Assembly (NCBI RefSeq): GCF_000730165.1
Contig: NZ_CP022111.1
Span: 1,116,001 to 1,180,000, forward strand
Reading direction: 5' to 3'
Source: Nitrospirillum viridazoti CBAmc
Lineage (GTDB): Bacteria > Pseudomonadota > Alphaproteobacteria > Azospirillales > Azospirillaceae
Length of the DNA stretch: 64,000 nt
Shown here: piece after piece, positions 24,066 to 32,302 of the stretch
Layout of the letters: the number at the start of each line of letters is the position of its first letter
Position numbering within the stretch: position 1 is the first letter of the stretch
The notes under the pieces: generated by a model
Told to the model about the DNA's origin: nothing
Database searches by the model: none
What the model saw: only the letters and a program-made list of their open reading frames with translations
Program-made: the position numbers and the translations under genes

Positions 24066-25934
24066 ATGGCGAATGATGTGGTGACGGGCGGCGCGGGCCG
24101 GCCCATGACGGCGTCCCAGATGGCGTCCCGGATGGCACAAGACCATGTGCTGGGTGATTTCAGCGCGGACCGGCGGCTGCTGATGCTGATGGCCATGGCG
24201 GTGGTGGTGGGTGCCGCCGGCGCCGGCGCCGCCTGGGTGCTGCTGCGCCTGATCGACCTGGCCACCAACCTATTCTATTTCGGCCGCGTCAGCGCCGCCC
24301 CAGCGCATATCGGCGACAGCATCTCCCAGGGGCCTTGGGGGCCCTTCATGCCCCTGGTGCCCGTCGTCGGCTGCCTGATCATCGGCCTGATGGCACGCTA
24401 TGGCAGCGAGAAGATCCGCGGCCACGGCATTCCGGAGGCGATGGAGGCCATCCTGGTGGGGCGCAGCCGCATCCAGCCCAAGGTGGCGCTGCTGAAACCC
24501 CTGTCGTCCGCCATTTCCATCGGTAGCGGCGGCCCCTTCGGCGCGGAAGGCCCCATCATCATGACGGGCGGGGCCATCGGTTCCCTTTTCGCGCAGTTCT
24601 TCCACCTGACGGACGCGGAGCGTAAGACGCTGCTGGTGGCCGGCGCCGCCGCGGGCATGAGCGCCACCTTCGGCACGCCGGTGGCCGCCATGCTGCTGGC
24701 CGTGGAACTGCTGCTGTTTGAATGGAAGCCGCGCAGCTTCATCCCTGTGGCCATCGCCGCCGCCGTGGCCGCCGCCTGCCGCCCGGCCCTGCTGGGCGCC
24801 GGCCCGCTGTTCCCCCTGGCCGACAGCGCCCCGCTGCCGGCGGCGGGCCTGGCCCTGTGCGCCCTGCTGGGCGTGCTGGCCGGCCTGGGATCCGGCGTGC
24901 TGACCAGCCTGGTCTATGGCTTCGAGGATCTGTTCGGCCGCCTGCCCCTGCATTGGATGTGGTGGCCCATGATCGGCGGCGCGGTCATCGGGCTGGGCGG
25001 CCTGGTCGACCCCCGCGCCCTGGGCGTGGGCTACGACAACATCTCAGGATTGCTGCACGGCGAGATACCGCCCGCCTCCGCCCTGCTGCTGGTGGCGGTG
25101 AAGGCGCTGATCTGGGCCGTGGCCCTGGGCTCCGGCACGTCGGGCGGCGTGCTGGCGCCCCTGCTGATGATGGGCGGCGCGCTGGGTGTCCTGTTCGCCG
25201 GCGCCGTCCCCGTGGGTACGACCGGCGAGTGGGCCCTGGTCGGCATGGCGGCGATGATGGGCGGCACCATGCGGGCGCCCCTGACGGCGATGATCTTCGC
25301 GCTGGAGCTGTCGCACGACGTGGGGGCGCTGCTGCCGTTGGCCATCGCCTGCGCCCTGTCGCATGGCACCACCGTGCTGCTGCTCAAGCGTTCCATCCTG
25401 ACCGAGAAGGTGGCGCGGCGCGGCCATCACATCGTGCGCGAATACGCGGTCGACCCGTTCGAGACCATGCGCGTGGCCCAGGTGATGGCCCAGCCGGTGG
25501 ACACCCTGCCGGCCGGCATGCCGCTGGCGGAGGCGCTGGCCTTCTTCAGCGGCGTGGACCAGGCCGCCGACGGTCCCAAAGCCAAGCACCGCAGCTATCC
25601 CGTGGTGGACGCCAACGGCCAGGTGCTGGGCATGGCGTCGCGGACCGATGCCTTGCGCTGGGCCACGGAGGAGGCAACGGATGACGGCTGGACCCTGGGC
25701 GACCAATGTGCCGGCGGCTCGGTGGCCGTAGCCTATGATGACGAGCTGGTTGGCCGTGTGGCCGACCGCATGGCCGCCACCGACCACGGCCGCCTGCCGG
25801 TGCTGTCACGCGACAGCAACCGGCTGGTGGGGCTGGTGGCACGGCGCGACCTGCTGGCGGTCCGCACCGTCAGCCGCCATCAAGAGCAGCGGCGCGAGGC
25901 GTTGCTGCGCCTGGGTGGGCGGCAGGCAAGCTGA
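24066..25934 (+). CDS. ClC-family chloride channel/antiporter with CBS domains
   Basis: 622-residue membrane protein. Selectivity-filter motifs are visible: SIGSGGPFGAEGP (153-163, GSGxP variant with the gating glutamate Glu161 intact) and SGTSGGVLAPLLMMGG (GxxxP region). About 430 residues of transmembrane core are followed by two cytoplasmic CBS domains (AQPVDTLPAGMPLAEALAF; VAYDDELVGRVADRMAATDH) that normally bind adenosine nucleotides to tune the channel. Whether it is a channel or a Cl-/H+ exchanger cannot be decided from what is visible. Divergent from the MarR gene, its probable regulator. Confidence 0.92.
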   Translation: MANDVVTGGAGRPMTASQMASRMAQDHVLGDFSADRRLLMLMAMAVVVGAAGAGAAWVLLRLIDLATNLFYFGRVSAAPAHIGDSISQGPWGPFMPLVPVVGCLIIGLMARYGSEKIRGHGIPEAMEAILVGRSRIQPKVALLKPLSSAISIGSGGPFGAEGPIIMTGGAIGSLFAQFFHLTDAERKTLLVAGAAAGMSATFGTPVAAMLLAVELLLFEWKPRSFIPVAIAAAVAAACRPALLGAGPLFPLADSAPLPAAGLALCALLGVLAGLGSGVLTSLVYGFEDLFGRLPLHWMWWPMIGGAVIGLGGLVDPRALGVGYDNISGLLHGEIPPASALLLVAVKALIWAVALGSGTSGGVLAPLLMMGGALGVLFAGAVPVGTTGEWALVGMAAMMGGTMRAPLTAMIFALELSHDVGALLPLAIACALSHGTTVLLLKRSILTEKVARRGHHIVREYAVDPFETMRVAQVMAQPVDTLPAGMPLAEALAFFSGVDQAADGPKAKHRSYPVVDANGQVLGMASRTDALRWATEEATDDGWTLGDQCAGGSVAVAYDDELVGRVADRMAATDHGRLPVLSRDSNRLVGLVARRDLLAVRTVSRHQEQRREALLRLGGRQAS

Positions 25935-25943
25935 CAACGCCGC

Positions 25944-26438
25944 TCAGACGGTGAGCTCCACATGGTGGATCTCACCATTCTGGGCCATCAGGGCCTGCAG
26001 ATAGGTGGAAATCTTGCGGGCGCCGTCGCTGTGCACCGCCAGGCATTGCCGCAGGGCATCGGCCAGGCGGGCATTCTCCAGCCGTTCCGCGTCGCTGAGG
26101 TGGGCATGCTGGGGCGCCAGATGGTCCACCACATGGTCCAGCTCCCGGCCGGCGGCCGGCGATGCCACCGGTGCCCCGCTGCGCACCAGCCCCCGCAGGT
26201 TCTGGCGCAGGCGTTCCTCATGGTCCGGTTCCAGCGCGCCGGTGGGGTCCACCTCATCCACGATATCGTCAAACAGGGAGCGGCCGTGACGCGCGCCCTC
26301 CTCCGGGGGCTGACGACGGCGCCGGTCACGCTGCCGCGCCTCCCGCTCCTGCACCGCGCCCACGCGGTCGACATGCAGGGTCGCCGCCGGCGGCTGGGCG
26401 GGTGCAAGATCCAGAACGGGCAAGGGCGCGACGATCAT
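25944..26438 (-). CDS. hypothetical protein
   Basis: 164-residue protein, not recognised. It has a proline-rich hydrophobic head (MIVAPLPVLDLAPAQPPAA), a basic stretch (QERDRRRRQPP-like, about residues 30-50) and an acidic/helical C-terminal half (SDAERLENARLADALRQCLA, then ISTYLQALMAQNGEIHHVEL). No signal peptide or membrane helix. The ATG at 26438 has GTGGAGG upstream and is preferred over earlier in-frame positions. Convergent with the clc gene, separated by 9 bp. Function unknown. Confidence 0.6.
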   Translation of the reverse strand: MIVAPLPVLDLAPAQPPAATLHVDRVGAVQEREARQRDRRRRQPPEEGARHGRSLFDDIVDEVDPTGALEPDHEERLRQNLRGLVRSGAPVASPAAGRELDHVVDHLAPQHAHLSDAERLENARLADALRQCLAVHSDGARKISTYLQALMAQNGEIHHVELTV

Positions 26439-26850
26439 GATGCCTCCACGGTACAGCGAATCGGGCATGCCCTCAAGAGAAGGCCATTCCATCGTTAGTA
26501 GAGGGCGATGATTGCGGCCAAAATCCGTCAACACCGCCTGCACGGTTACTGGCTTTCACCAAAGACATCGGCCTTGGCGCAGAAGTCATCCTCATCCTTT
26601 TTCAGGAGGCGGACCAAGCGACGCCTAAGTCCATTGGGGGAACATAGATGGCGTTCCCCGCCGCACCGCGACCGGGTCACGGCCCTCAGGGAACCCGTCG
26701 CATCGGCTGAAGGTTGGAACCACGCGGATTGGCGCTAACGATGATGATAGCCATTTTCCATCAAGGGGCTGCGCCGCACCGGACGGGGGCTTGCCCCGGT
26801 GGCCGGTGCCCAGTACGGTCGCGGGAAACGGCAGAACAAGGACGTCCAGG
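26439..26850. other. 412-bp region without a supported gene
   Basis: No credible ORF. Two stem-loops are visible: GGGGAAC/GTTCCCC near 26637-26659 and GCACCGG/CCGGTGC near 26776-26808, the latter enclosing GGGGG-cttg-CCCC. Both precede the CoxG-like gene and could belong to its 5' leader. No riboswitch family could be assigned. Confidence 0.4.
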
Positions 26851-27774
26851 ATGGACATTACCGGCGAATATTTGGTCGCGGCCCCGCAGGATCTGGTGTG
26901 GGTGGCGTTGAACGACGCCGAGGTGCTGCGGCAGAGCGTGCCGCCGGGTTACGACAGCACCATCACCCTGTCCGACCTGGACCCGCCGCATGGATGCGTC
27001 CTGCACGGCGACGGCCAGCAGGCCGCCGTCCGCCTGGTTGACACGGGGGACGGGCAGACCCGGTTGATCTTCAACGCCGCCGTCGATGCGGACGCCGAAG
27101 CGGACACCCGCGCCTTTTTCGCCCACCTGACAAGCCTGCTGGCCACGGCCGCCACCACCAACCCCGCGCTGGTGGCCGATGTGGCCCTGGCCGAACCCGC
27201 CGTGGACGCCGCCGCCATCGCCGAGGCGGTGCCGGAGGAGACGCCGGCGGACGCCAAGCCCAAGCGCACCCGCACCAAGAAGGCGGTCGAGGTCCCCGCG
27301 GCCGGGCCGGCGACCGGACCTGAAGCGGCGCCCAGGCGCGCCCGCAAGCCCAAGGCGGAGCCGGCGCCCGCCGAAACACCGGCCGCCAACCAGCCCGCGC
27401 CCGCCGAATCCATTCCCCTGGTGGAGTTGGCCCCCCTGACTGAGGCCATGGCACCGACCCTGGTCGCAGCGGCCCAGGATGGCGCCGCGCGCGACGGGCT
27501 GGCGGCGCAAACGCCTGAGCCCGCCACCTTGCCGCTGGAACCGGAGACCCACGCCCGCGCCATCGAGCACCAGGTGCGGCCGACGGAGGCCGAAGCCCTG
27601 GGTTCCGCCGGCATCTCCCTCCCGCCGGAGCCTGCGGCGCCCGAGCCCCCGGCGGATACCGCGCAGCCCGCCCCGACGATGGCCCACCCAGTCGCCCACG
27701 CCGGCCTTCGGCCCATGATCTGGATCCCCCTTCTGGTGCTGGTCCTGCTGTTGCTGATCGTGCTGATCCGCTAA
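26851..27774 (+). CDS. shortened CoxG-like (SRPBCC) protein with membrane anchor
   Basis: 307 residues. The first ~100 match CoxG, the SRPBCC protein linked to membrane docking of carbon monoxide dehydrogenase-type hydroxylases: MDITGEYLVAAPQDLVWVALNDAEVL then ITLSDLDPPHGCVLHGDGQ. The segment normally between these blocks (CxPGCE and the following beta strands) is missing, so this is an internally shortened form. A ~180-residue Ala/Pro/Glu-rich linker follows, and one C-terminal helix (MIWIPLLVLVLLLLIVLI). ATG at 26851 chosen because the CoxG homology begins there. Upstream of XdhC/CoxI and a Moco nucleotidyltransferase, supporting a role in molybdo-hydroxylase maturation. Confidence 0.72.
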   Translation: MDITGEYLVAAPQDLVWVALNDAEVLRQSVPPGYDSTITLSDLDPPHGCVLHGDGQQAAVRLVDTGDGQTRLIFNAAVDADAEADTRAFFAHLTSLLATAATTNPALVADVALAEPAVDAAAIAEAVPEETPADAKPKRTRTKKAVEVPAAGPATGPEAAPRRARKPKAEPAPAETPAANQPAPAESIPLVELAPLTEAMAPTLVAAAQDGAARDGLAAQTPEPATLPLEPETHARAIEHQVRPTEAEALGSAGISLPPEPAAPEPPADTAQPAPTMAHPVAHAGLRPMIWIPLLVLVLLLLIVLIR

Positions 27775-27890
27775 GCCGGCATCACCCAGGCGACACTCCC
27801 ACTGTCAGCCCCACAGGCTGGCAATCCACGACCCCGCGCCCTATTTGGGAAGGGGCCTGGGCGCCCACCCAAAACCGCGTCGGTATATCC

Positions 27891-29039
27891 ATGACCCTCG
27901 ATTCCTCCGTCCCCCCTCCATCCCCGGATGCGTCGCAGGACACCATGCGGGTTAGCGCGCCGGTGGACGAGCTTTCCATCCTGCGCACGGTGGAGGGCTG
28001 GCTGGCCCAGGGCCAGGCGGCGGCCATCGCCACGGTCATCGCCACCTGGGGATCCTCTCCCCGTCCCGTGGGCAGCAAGCTGGCCGTGGACGCCCGGGGT
28101 GGCATGATCGGCTCCGTCTCCGGCGGCTGCGTCGAGGGGGCAGTGGTGGAAGAGGCCTTGCGCGCCCTGGAGGATGGGGAGCCGCGGCTGCTGACCTTCG
28201 GCGTGCCCGATGAACGGGCGTGGGAGGTGGGGCTGGCCTGCGGCGGCACCGTGCGCATCTATGTGGCCCCCATGGGCCCGGGCCACGGCGCCTCGCGCCG
28301 GCGGCTGCTGTCGGCCCTGCTGGCGGCGGCCGACGCCAAGCGGCCGGCGGCCCTGGTCACCGACCTCGCCACCGGGCAGCAGACCCTGGTGGACGCGGAG
28401 CGGCAGCAGGGCGAGACCGCGTTGCCCGAGGCCGTGCGTGCCCAGGTGCTGGAGGCCCTGGCCCAGGACCGGTCCGTCCTGATCGCGCCGGAGGAGGTCG
28501 AGGGGGAATGGTTCGCCCAGGTGTGGAACCCGCCCCTGCGGCTGATCCTGGTGGGCGCCGTGCATATCGCCCAGGCGCTGACCCCCATGGCCCGGCTGGC
28601 GGGTTATGAGGTGATTGTGGTCGATCCGCGCGCCGCCTTCGCCAGCGCCGCCCGCTTCCCCACGGGCGACGGCGTCACCCTGGTGCGCGAATGGCCGGAC
28701 GACGCCGTGGCTGCGCTGGCGCCCGACCGGCGCACCGCCGTCGTCACCCTGACCCATGACGCCAAGCTGGATGAGCCGGGCCTGCGCGCGGCCCTGGAAA
28801 GCGACGCCTTTTTCATCGGCGCCCTGGGCAGCCGCAAGACCCATCAGCGCCGCCTGGAACGCATGGCCGATTTCGGCCCCACCGCACTGGAGCGCATCCA
28901 CGGCCCGGTCGGTCTGGACATCGGCGCCCTGACCCCGGCGGAGATCGCCGTGGCCATCCTGGCCGAAATGACCCTGGCCCTGCGCGGCGCCAAGACCGCC
29001 CGGCGCCAATGCCAGGCGGCCCAGGCCCCGGGACGCTGA
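27891..29039 (+). CDS. XdhC/CoxI-family molybdenum cofactor maturation protein
   Basis: 382-residue protein that in this family binds Moco, helps its sulfuration and inserts it into xanthine dehydrogenase- or CO dehydrogenase-type enzymes. The N-terminal XdhC_CoxI domain shows WGSSPRPVGSKLAV and GSVSGGCVEGAVVEEA (about residues 50-90). The C-terminal Rossmann domain shows RLILVGAVHIAQAL, VIVVDPRAAFASAARFP and IGALGSRKTHQRRLERM. An internal ATG at 27945 is an alternative start. It lies 4 bp before the next gene, so they are co-transcribed. The target hydroxylase is not in the window. Confidence 0.9.
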   Translation: MTLDSSVPPPSPDASQDTMRVSAPVDELSILRTVEGWLAQGQAAAIATVIATWGSSPRPVGSKLAVDARGGMIGSVSGGCVEGAVVEEALRALEDGEPRLLTFGVPDERAWEVGLACGGTVRIYVAPMGPGHGASRRRLLSALLAAADAKRPAALVTDLATGQQTLVDAERQQGETALPEAVRAQVLEALAQDRSVLIAPEEVEGEWFAQVWNPPLRLILVGAVHIAQALTPMARLAGYEVIVVDPRAAFASAARFPTGDGVTLVREWPDDAVAALAPDRRTAVVTLTHDAKLDEPGLRAALESDAFFIGALGSRKTHQRRLERMADFGPTALERIHGPVGLDIGALTPAEIAVAILAEMTLALRGAKTARRQCQAAQAPGR

Positions 29040-29043
29040 CGCC

Positions 29044-30660
29044 ATGCGCTTCGGCCCCCTGCCCGTCGCCGATGCCGCGGGGGCCGTTTTGGCCCACAGC
29101 CTGAAGGCTGGCGCGCTGCGCTACCCCAAGGGCCGCCGGCTCACGGCCGCCGACCTGGCCGATCTCGCTGCCGCTGGCGTGATGGAGGTGGTTGCCGTGC
29201 GGCTGGATCCCGACGATGTCGGGGAGGATGCCGCCGCGAGCCGTGTGGCTCAGGCCATCACGGGGCCAGGCCTGGCCCTGACGCCCGCCACCACCGGCCG
29301 GGTGAACGTGATGGCGGAGGCCGGCGGCTTGCTGCTCGTCGATGCCGCCCGCCTGAACCGCCTGAACCAGATGGACGAGGCGGTGACCGTCGCCACCGCA
29401 GCGGCGTTCGCCCCCCTGGCGCCAGGCGCCATGGCCGCCACCATCAAGATCATTCCCTTCGCCATTCCCGAGGGTCTGGCGACCCGCGTGGAACAGGCGG
29501 CCAGGAGCGAGGTGCCGGCCCTGCGCCTAGCCCCGTGGCGCGGCATCCGTGCCGGCCTGGTGCAGACCCGCCTGCCGGGCCTGAAGGCGGTCACCCTGGA
29601 CAAGACAGTGGCCGTCACCGAGGCGCGCCTGGCCCAGGTGGGCGGCACCCTGGTGGCGGAGCGCCGCCTGGCCCATGACGCCGCGGCCGTGGCCGGGGCG
29701 CTGGCGGACTTGTCGTCCCTGAACCTGGATCTGCTGCTGGTCATCGGCGCCTCGGCCATCACCGACCGGCGCGACGTGCTGCCCACGGGCATCGGCCAGG
29801 CGGGTGGCGCGGTGCTGCACTTCGGCATGCCGGTGGATCCGGGCAACCTCATGCTGCTGGCGCGGTTGGGCGATGTGCCGGTGCTGGGCCTGCCGGGCTG
29901 CGCCCGGTCGCCCCGCATCAACGGGTTCGACTGGATCCTGCAACGCGTCGCCGCCGGGCTGGAGGTCACGCCCGCCGATATCATGGGCATGGGGGTGGGC
30001 GGCCTGCTGACCGACATCCCCAGCCGCCCCATGCCTCGTCAACGCGCTGTCCCGGCGGCGGCGGAGTTTCCCGTCACCACGCTGGTGCTGGCGGCCGGAT
30101 CGGCCCGGCGCATGGGCGCCAATAAGCTGCTGGCCGACTATGCCGGCCAACCCCTGGTGCGCCACGCGGTGATGGCGGCGCTGGCCGCCAACCCGGGCCG
30201 CGTGACCGTGGTGCTGGGCCACCAGGCCACGGAGGTGCGCGCTGCCCTGCGCGGGCTGGACGTGCGCTTCATCGAGGCGGTGGACCATGCCCAGGGTCTC
30301 AGCGCCTCGCTCAAGGCCGGGCTAGCGGGCGTGGCCGGCGGCACGGGCGTGCTGGTCTGCCTGGGCGACATGCCGCGCGTCACGGCGGATACGCACCGCC
30401 GCCTGCTGGCCCGTTTCACGGCGGCGGCAGGCCGGGCCATCGTCGTGCCAGTGGCGGAGGGACGCCGGGGCAACCCGGTGCTGTGGCCGGCCGACCTGGT
30501 CCCCGCCATGGCCAGCATCACCGGTGATCAGGGTGCGCGTAGCCTGCTGGCCATCCATGCCGACCGGGTGGTGGAGGTGCCGTCCGACGGCGGCGTGCAC
30601 CTGGACGTGGACACGCCCGACGCCCTGGCGGCCCTGCGCACGCTGGAACCGGTGGCCTGA
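29044..30660 (+). CDS. bifunctional molybdopterin-binding / MobA-MocA-like nucleotidyltransferase
   Basis: 538 residues in two domains. Residues about 1-330 resemble the MoaB/MoeA molybdopterin-binding fold (RFGPLPVADAAGAVLAHS; LLVIGASAITDRRDVLPTGI; FGMPVDPGNLMLLARLG; VLGLPGCARSPRINGFDW). Residues about 345-535 are a MobA/MocA-type nucleotidyltransferase (TTLVLAAGSARRMGANKLLA; LVCLGDMPRV; GRRGNPVLWPA; GDQGARSLL). It would attach CMP or GMP to molybdopterin; CMP is favoured by the XdhC/CoxG context but not proven. Starts 4 bp after xdhC. Confidence 0.85.
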   Translation: MRFGPLPVADAAGAVLAHSLKAGALRYPKGRRLTAADLADLAAAGVMEVVAVRLDPDDVGEDAAASRVAQAITGPGLALTPATTGRVNVMAEAGGLLLVDAARLNRLNQMDEAVTVATAAAFAPLAPGAMAATIKIIPFAIPEGLATRVEQAARSEVPALRLAPWRGIRAGLVQTRLPGLKAVTLDKTVAVTEARLAQVGGTLVAERRLAHDAAAVAGALADLSSLNLDLLLVIGASAITDRRDVLPTGIGQAGGAVLHFGMPVDPGNLMLLARLGDVPVLGLPGCARSPRINGFDWILQRVAAGLEVTPADIMGMGVGGLLTDIPSRPMPRQRAVPAAAEFPVTTLVLAAGSARRMGANKLLADYAGQPLVRHAVMAALAANPGRVTVVLGHQATEVRAALRGLDVRFIEAVDHAQGLSASLKAGLAGVAGGTGVLVCLGDMPRVTADTHRRLLARFTAAAGRAIVVPVAEGRRGNPVLWPADLVPAMASITGDQGARSLLAIHADRVVEVPSDGGVHLDVDTPDALAALRTLEPVA

Positions 30661-30663
30661 AGG

Positions 30664-31878
30664 TCAGTTCAGGCGCCAGCCCAGGCGGAAGTCCTGCTCG
30701 AAGGGGTCTGCATGGGCGATGGCCGCCGCCAGAATGGTCAGGCGGCCCAGCCGCCGCTGAAGGGCCTCCCGCCCCGGGTCGCCCACCACCTTCAGCCAAT
30801 CGGCCACCCGGGTGGCATCCACCACGTTGCAGGACAGGACGTGCAGGATGGCGCTGTCCGCGTCCATCGTGCTCTCCGGCGGCATGCGGAAGATCAGGCC
30901 GGCACTCAGCAGGCGCAGCCGCTCATACTCCTCCCCCGTCAGGGTGCCGTTGCCGGAACGCTGGGAAACCAGGCCGGCCAGGAAGGCGTCCACCGCCAGG
31001 ATGCGCTCCGCCCAGGGGGCCCGCAGCAGGGCGTGGCGCGCCGCCTCGTCCATAGGCTCCAGCAGATCCGACAGCTGCTGGTCCACCACCAGCGGCGCCT
31101 CGGCGTAGTGGGAGAAGTCCAGCTTCCCCACCAGGTCGGCCGGCAAGCCGGCCTCCGCGTACTGCTTCCATGCCGCCGCCTTCCGGGCGTGGATCATGGG
31201 CAGATCGGTCAGCTTGTCGAAGGGCAGGTCCTCCTGGCCCTCGCGCAACAGGGTGACGCGCAGGGCCGCCTGGCGCACCGGCACCATGGCCACCTTGTCC
31301 AGATACTGCCTCAGCGCCGCCTCTGGCTGGAACACCGCCCGGTCATGCCCCTCCAGCCCCCGGGGCAGCCAAGTCGCGAAGGCGGCGTAAAGGCGCATGA
31401 AGGCGGGGCGACCAAAGGCGAACTGGTCGTTGTAGCCATCCCCCGGCGTCCAGCTGTCCGGCGTGATCAGCCCCGGCGTACGGAACCAGTCCTCGGGCAG
31501 CGTGTCGTCGAAGCGGCTGTCGTAGCGTACGCGCACGATGGCGTCGAAAGGCGCCGCCTTGCCGTCCGGGCCCTTGTGCCCCAGCGCCAGGTTCAGGCAG
31601 AGCTGCACCGCGTGGAACATGTCGAAGATGGAAAAGGGCGGGCGGTAGTGCCACCGCTCCGCCATGCGCCGCTTCTCCGCCGCGAAGGGGGGGCGCGCCG
31701 TCACCAGATGGGCGGCGGGCTGGTAGGCGGCCAGCATCTCCGCCCGTTCGGCCTCCGGCACCTCGTCCCACAGATGCAGGAAGGTGGTCACCTCATGGCC
31801 CGCCACCAAGCGGCGCAGGCTGTCGATGCAATGACGCCAGGTCCGCGGCTGGCCGCTCAGGCACAAGGCGACGCGCAT
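30664..31878 (-). CDS. hypothetical protein, possible glycosyltransferase-like
   Basis: 404-residue soluble protein, no signal or membrane helix. It opens MRVALCLSGQPRTWRHCID and has KAAPFDAIVRVRYDSRFDD with a DxD-like acidic pair around residues 130-145, reminiscent of nucleotide-sugar-using enzymes, but no family could be assigned with confidence. The ATG at 31878 was chosen over one two codons upstream because GGAAGG then lies at a sensible distance. Convergent with the Moco gene and separated from the tRNA promoter by about 95 bp. Confidence 0.6.
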   Translation of the reverse strand: MRVALCLSGQPRTWRHCIDSLRRLVAGHEVTTFLHLWDEVPEAERAEMLAAYQPAAHLVTARPPFAAEKRRMAERWHYRPPFSIFDMFHAVQLCLNLALGHKGPDGKAAPFDAIVRVRYDSRFDDTLPEDWFRTPGLITPDSWTPGDGYNDQFAFGRPAFMRLYAAFATWLPRGLEGHDRAVFQPEAALRQYLDKVAMVPVRQAALRVTLLREGQEDLPFDKLTDLPMIHARKAAAWKQYAEAGLPADLVGKLDFSHYAEAPLVVDQQLSDLLEPMDEAARHALLRAPWAERILAVDAFLAGLVSQRSGNGTLTGEEYERLRLLSAGLIFRMPPESTMDADSAILHVLSCNVVDATRVADWLKVVGDPGREALQRRLGRLTILAAAIAHADPFEQDFRLGWRLN

Positions 31879-31971
31879 ACCCATCCCTTCCCTCGGAAAC
31901 CAACGCCGCCAGCCCGGCGGAGCGGCGGCCGGGCCCCAGAATGGATTTATCATCCGCCCCGAACAAGCATA

Positions 31972-32000
31972 TTGACACAGGCCCCCCGTCCCTCTACAAA
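31972..32000 (+). promoter_or_regulatory. promoter of the tRNA-Val genes
   Basis: TTGACA (31972-31977), 17-nt spacer, TACAAA (31995-32000); the mature tRNA begins 18 nt later. A consensus -35 with ideal spacing. Confidence 0.8.
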
Positions 32001-32017
32001 CCGCCCCCACGACGGAT

Positions 32018-32092
32018 GGGCGCGTAGCTCAGCGGGAGAGCATCGCCTTCACACGGCGGGGGTCGTAGGTTCAATCCCTACCGCGCCCACCA
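32018..32092 (+). tRNA. tRNA-Val (anticodon CAC), copy 1
   Basis: 75-nt cloverleaf: acceptor GGGCGCG/CGCGCCC, D-arm GCTC-GAGC, anticodon stem TCGCC/GGCGG with loop TTCACAC (anticodon CAC, reading GUG), T-arm GTAGG-TTCAATC-CCTAC, discriminator A and encoded CCA. Confidence 0.96.
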
Positions 32093-32104
32093 TTCGTCGA
32101 AACC

Positions 32105-32131
32105 AACATGATCAATGCCTTAGATCATGTT
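32105..32131. repeat. inverted repeat between the two tRNA genes
   Basis: AACATGATC (32105-32113) and GATCATGTT (32123-32131) are perfect 9-bp arms around 9 nt. A second hairpin, GCCAGC/GCTGGC (32135-32150), follows at once. They may guide processing of the dimeric tRNA transcript or act as an operator. Confidence 0.6.
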
Positions 32132-32165
32132 GCCGCCAGCGGAGGCTGGCACAGCCCGGACGGAT

Positions 32166-32240
32166 GGGCGCGTAGCTCAGCGGGAGAGCATCGCCTTCAC
32201 ACGGCGGGGGTCGTAGGTTCAATCCCTACCGCGCCCACCA
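32166..32240 (+). tRNA. tRNA-Val (anticodon CAC), copy 2
   Basis: Identical over all 75 nt to the copy 148 bp upstream, including encoded CCA. No separate promoter is obvious, so it is probably co-transcribed. Confidence 0.96.
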
Positions 32241-32302
32241 TCCGTTCCCCTTCTCCAAACATATTGGCCCCCCAGACATACCGGCTCAGCAGTCGGTGGC
32301 CC

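Noticed and set aside
26508..26738. 76-codon plus-strand frame in the 412-bp gap
   Set aside because: Composition is unlike the neighbours, there is no ribosome-binding site and no recognisable pattern.
30712..32175. Open frames running through the tRNA genes (translating as [15 protein letters not shown])
   Set aside because: This peptide is the well-known mistranslation of a tRNA gene; both tRNAs fold fully.
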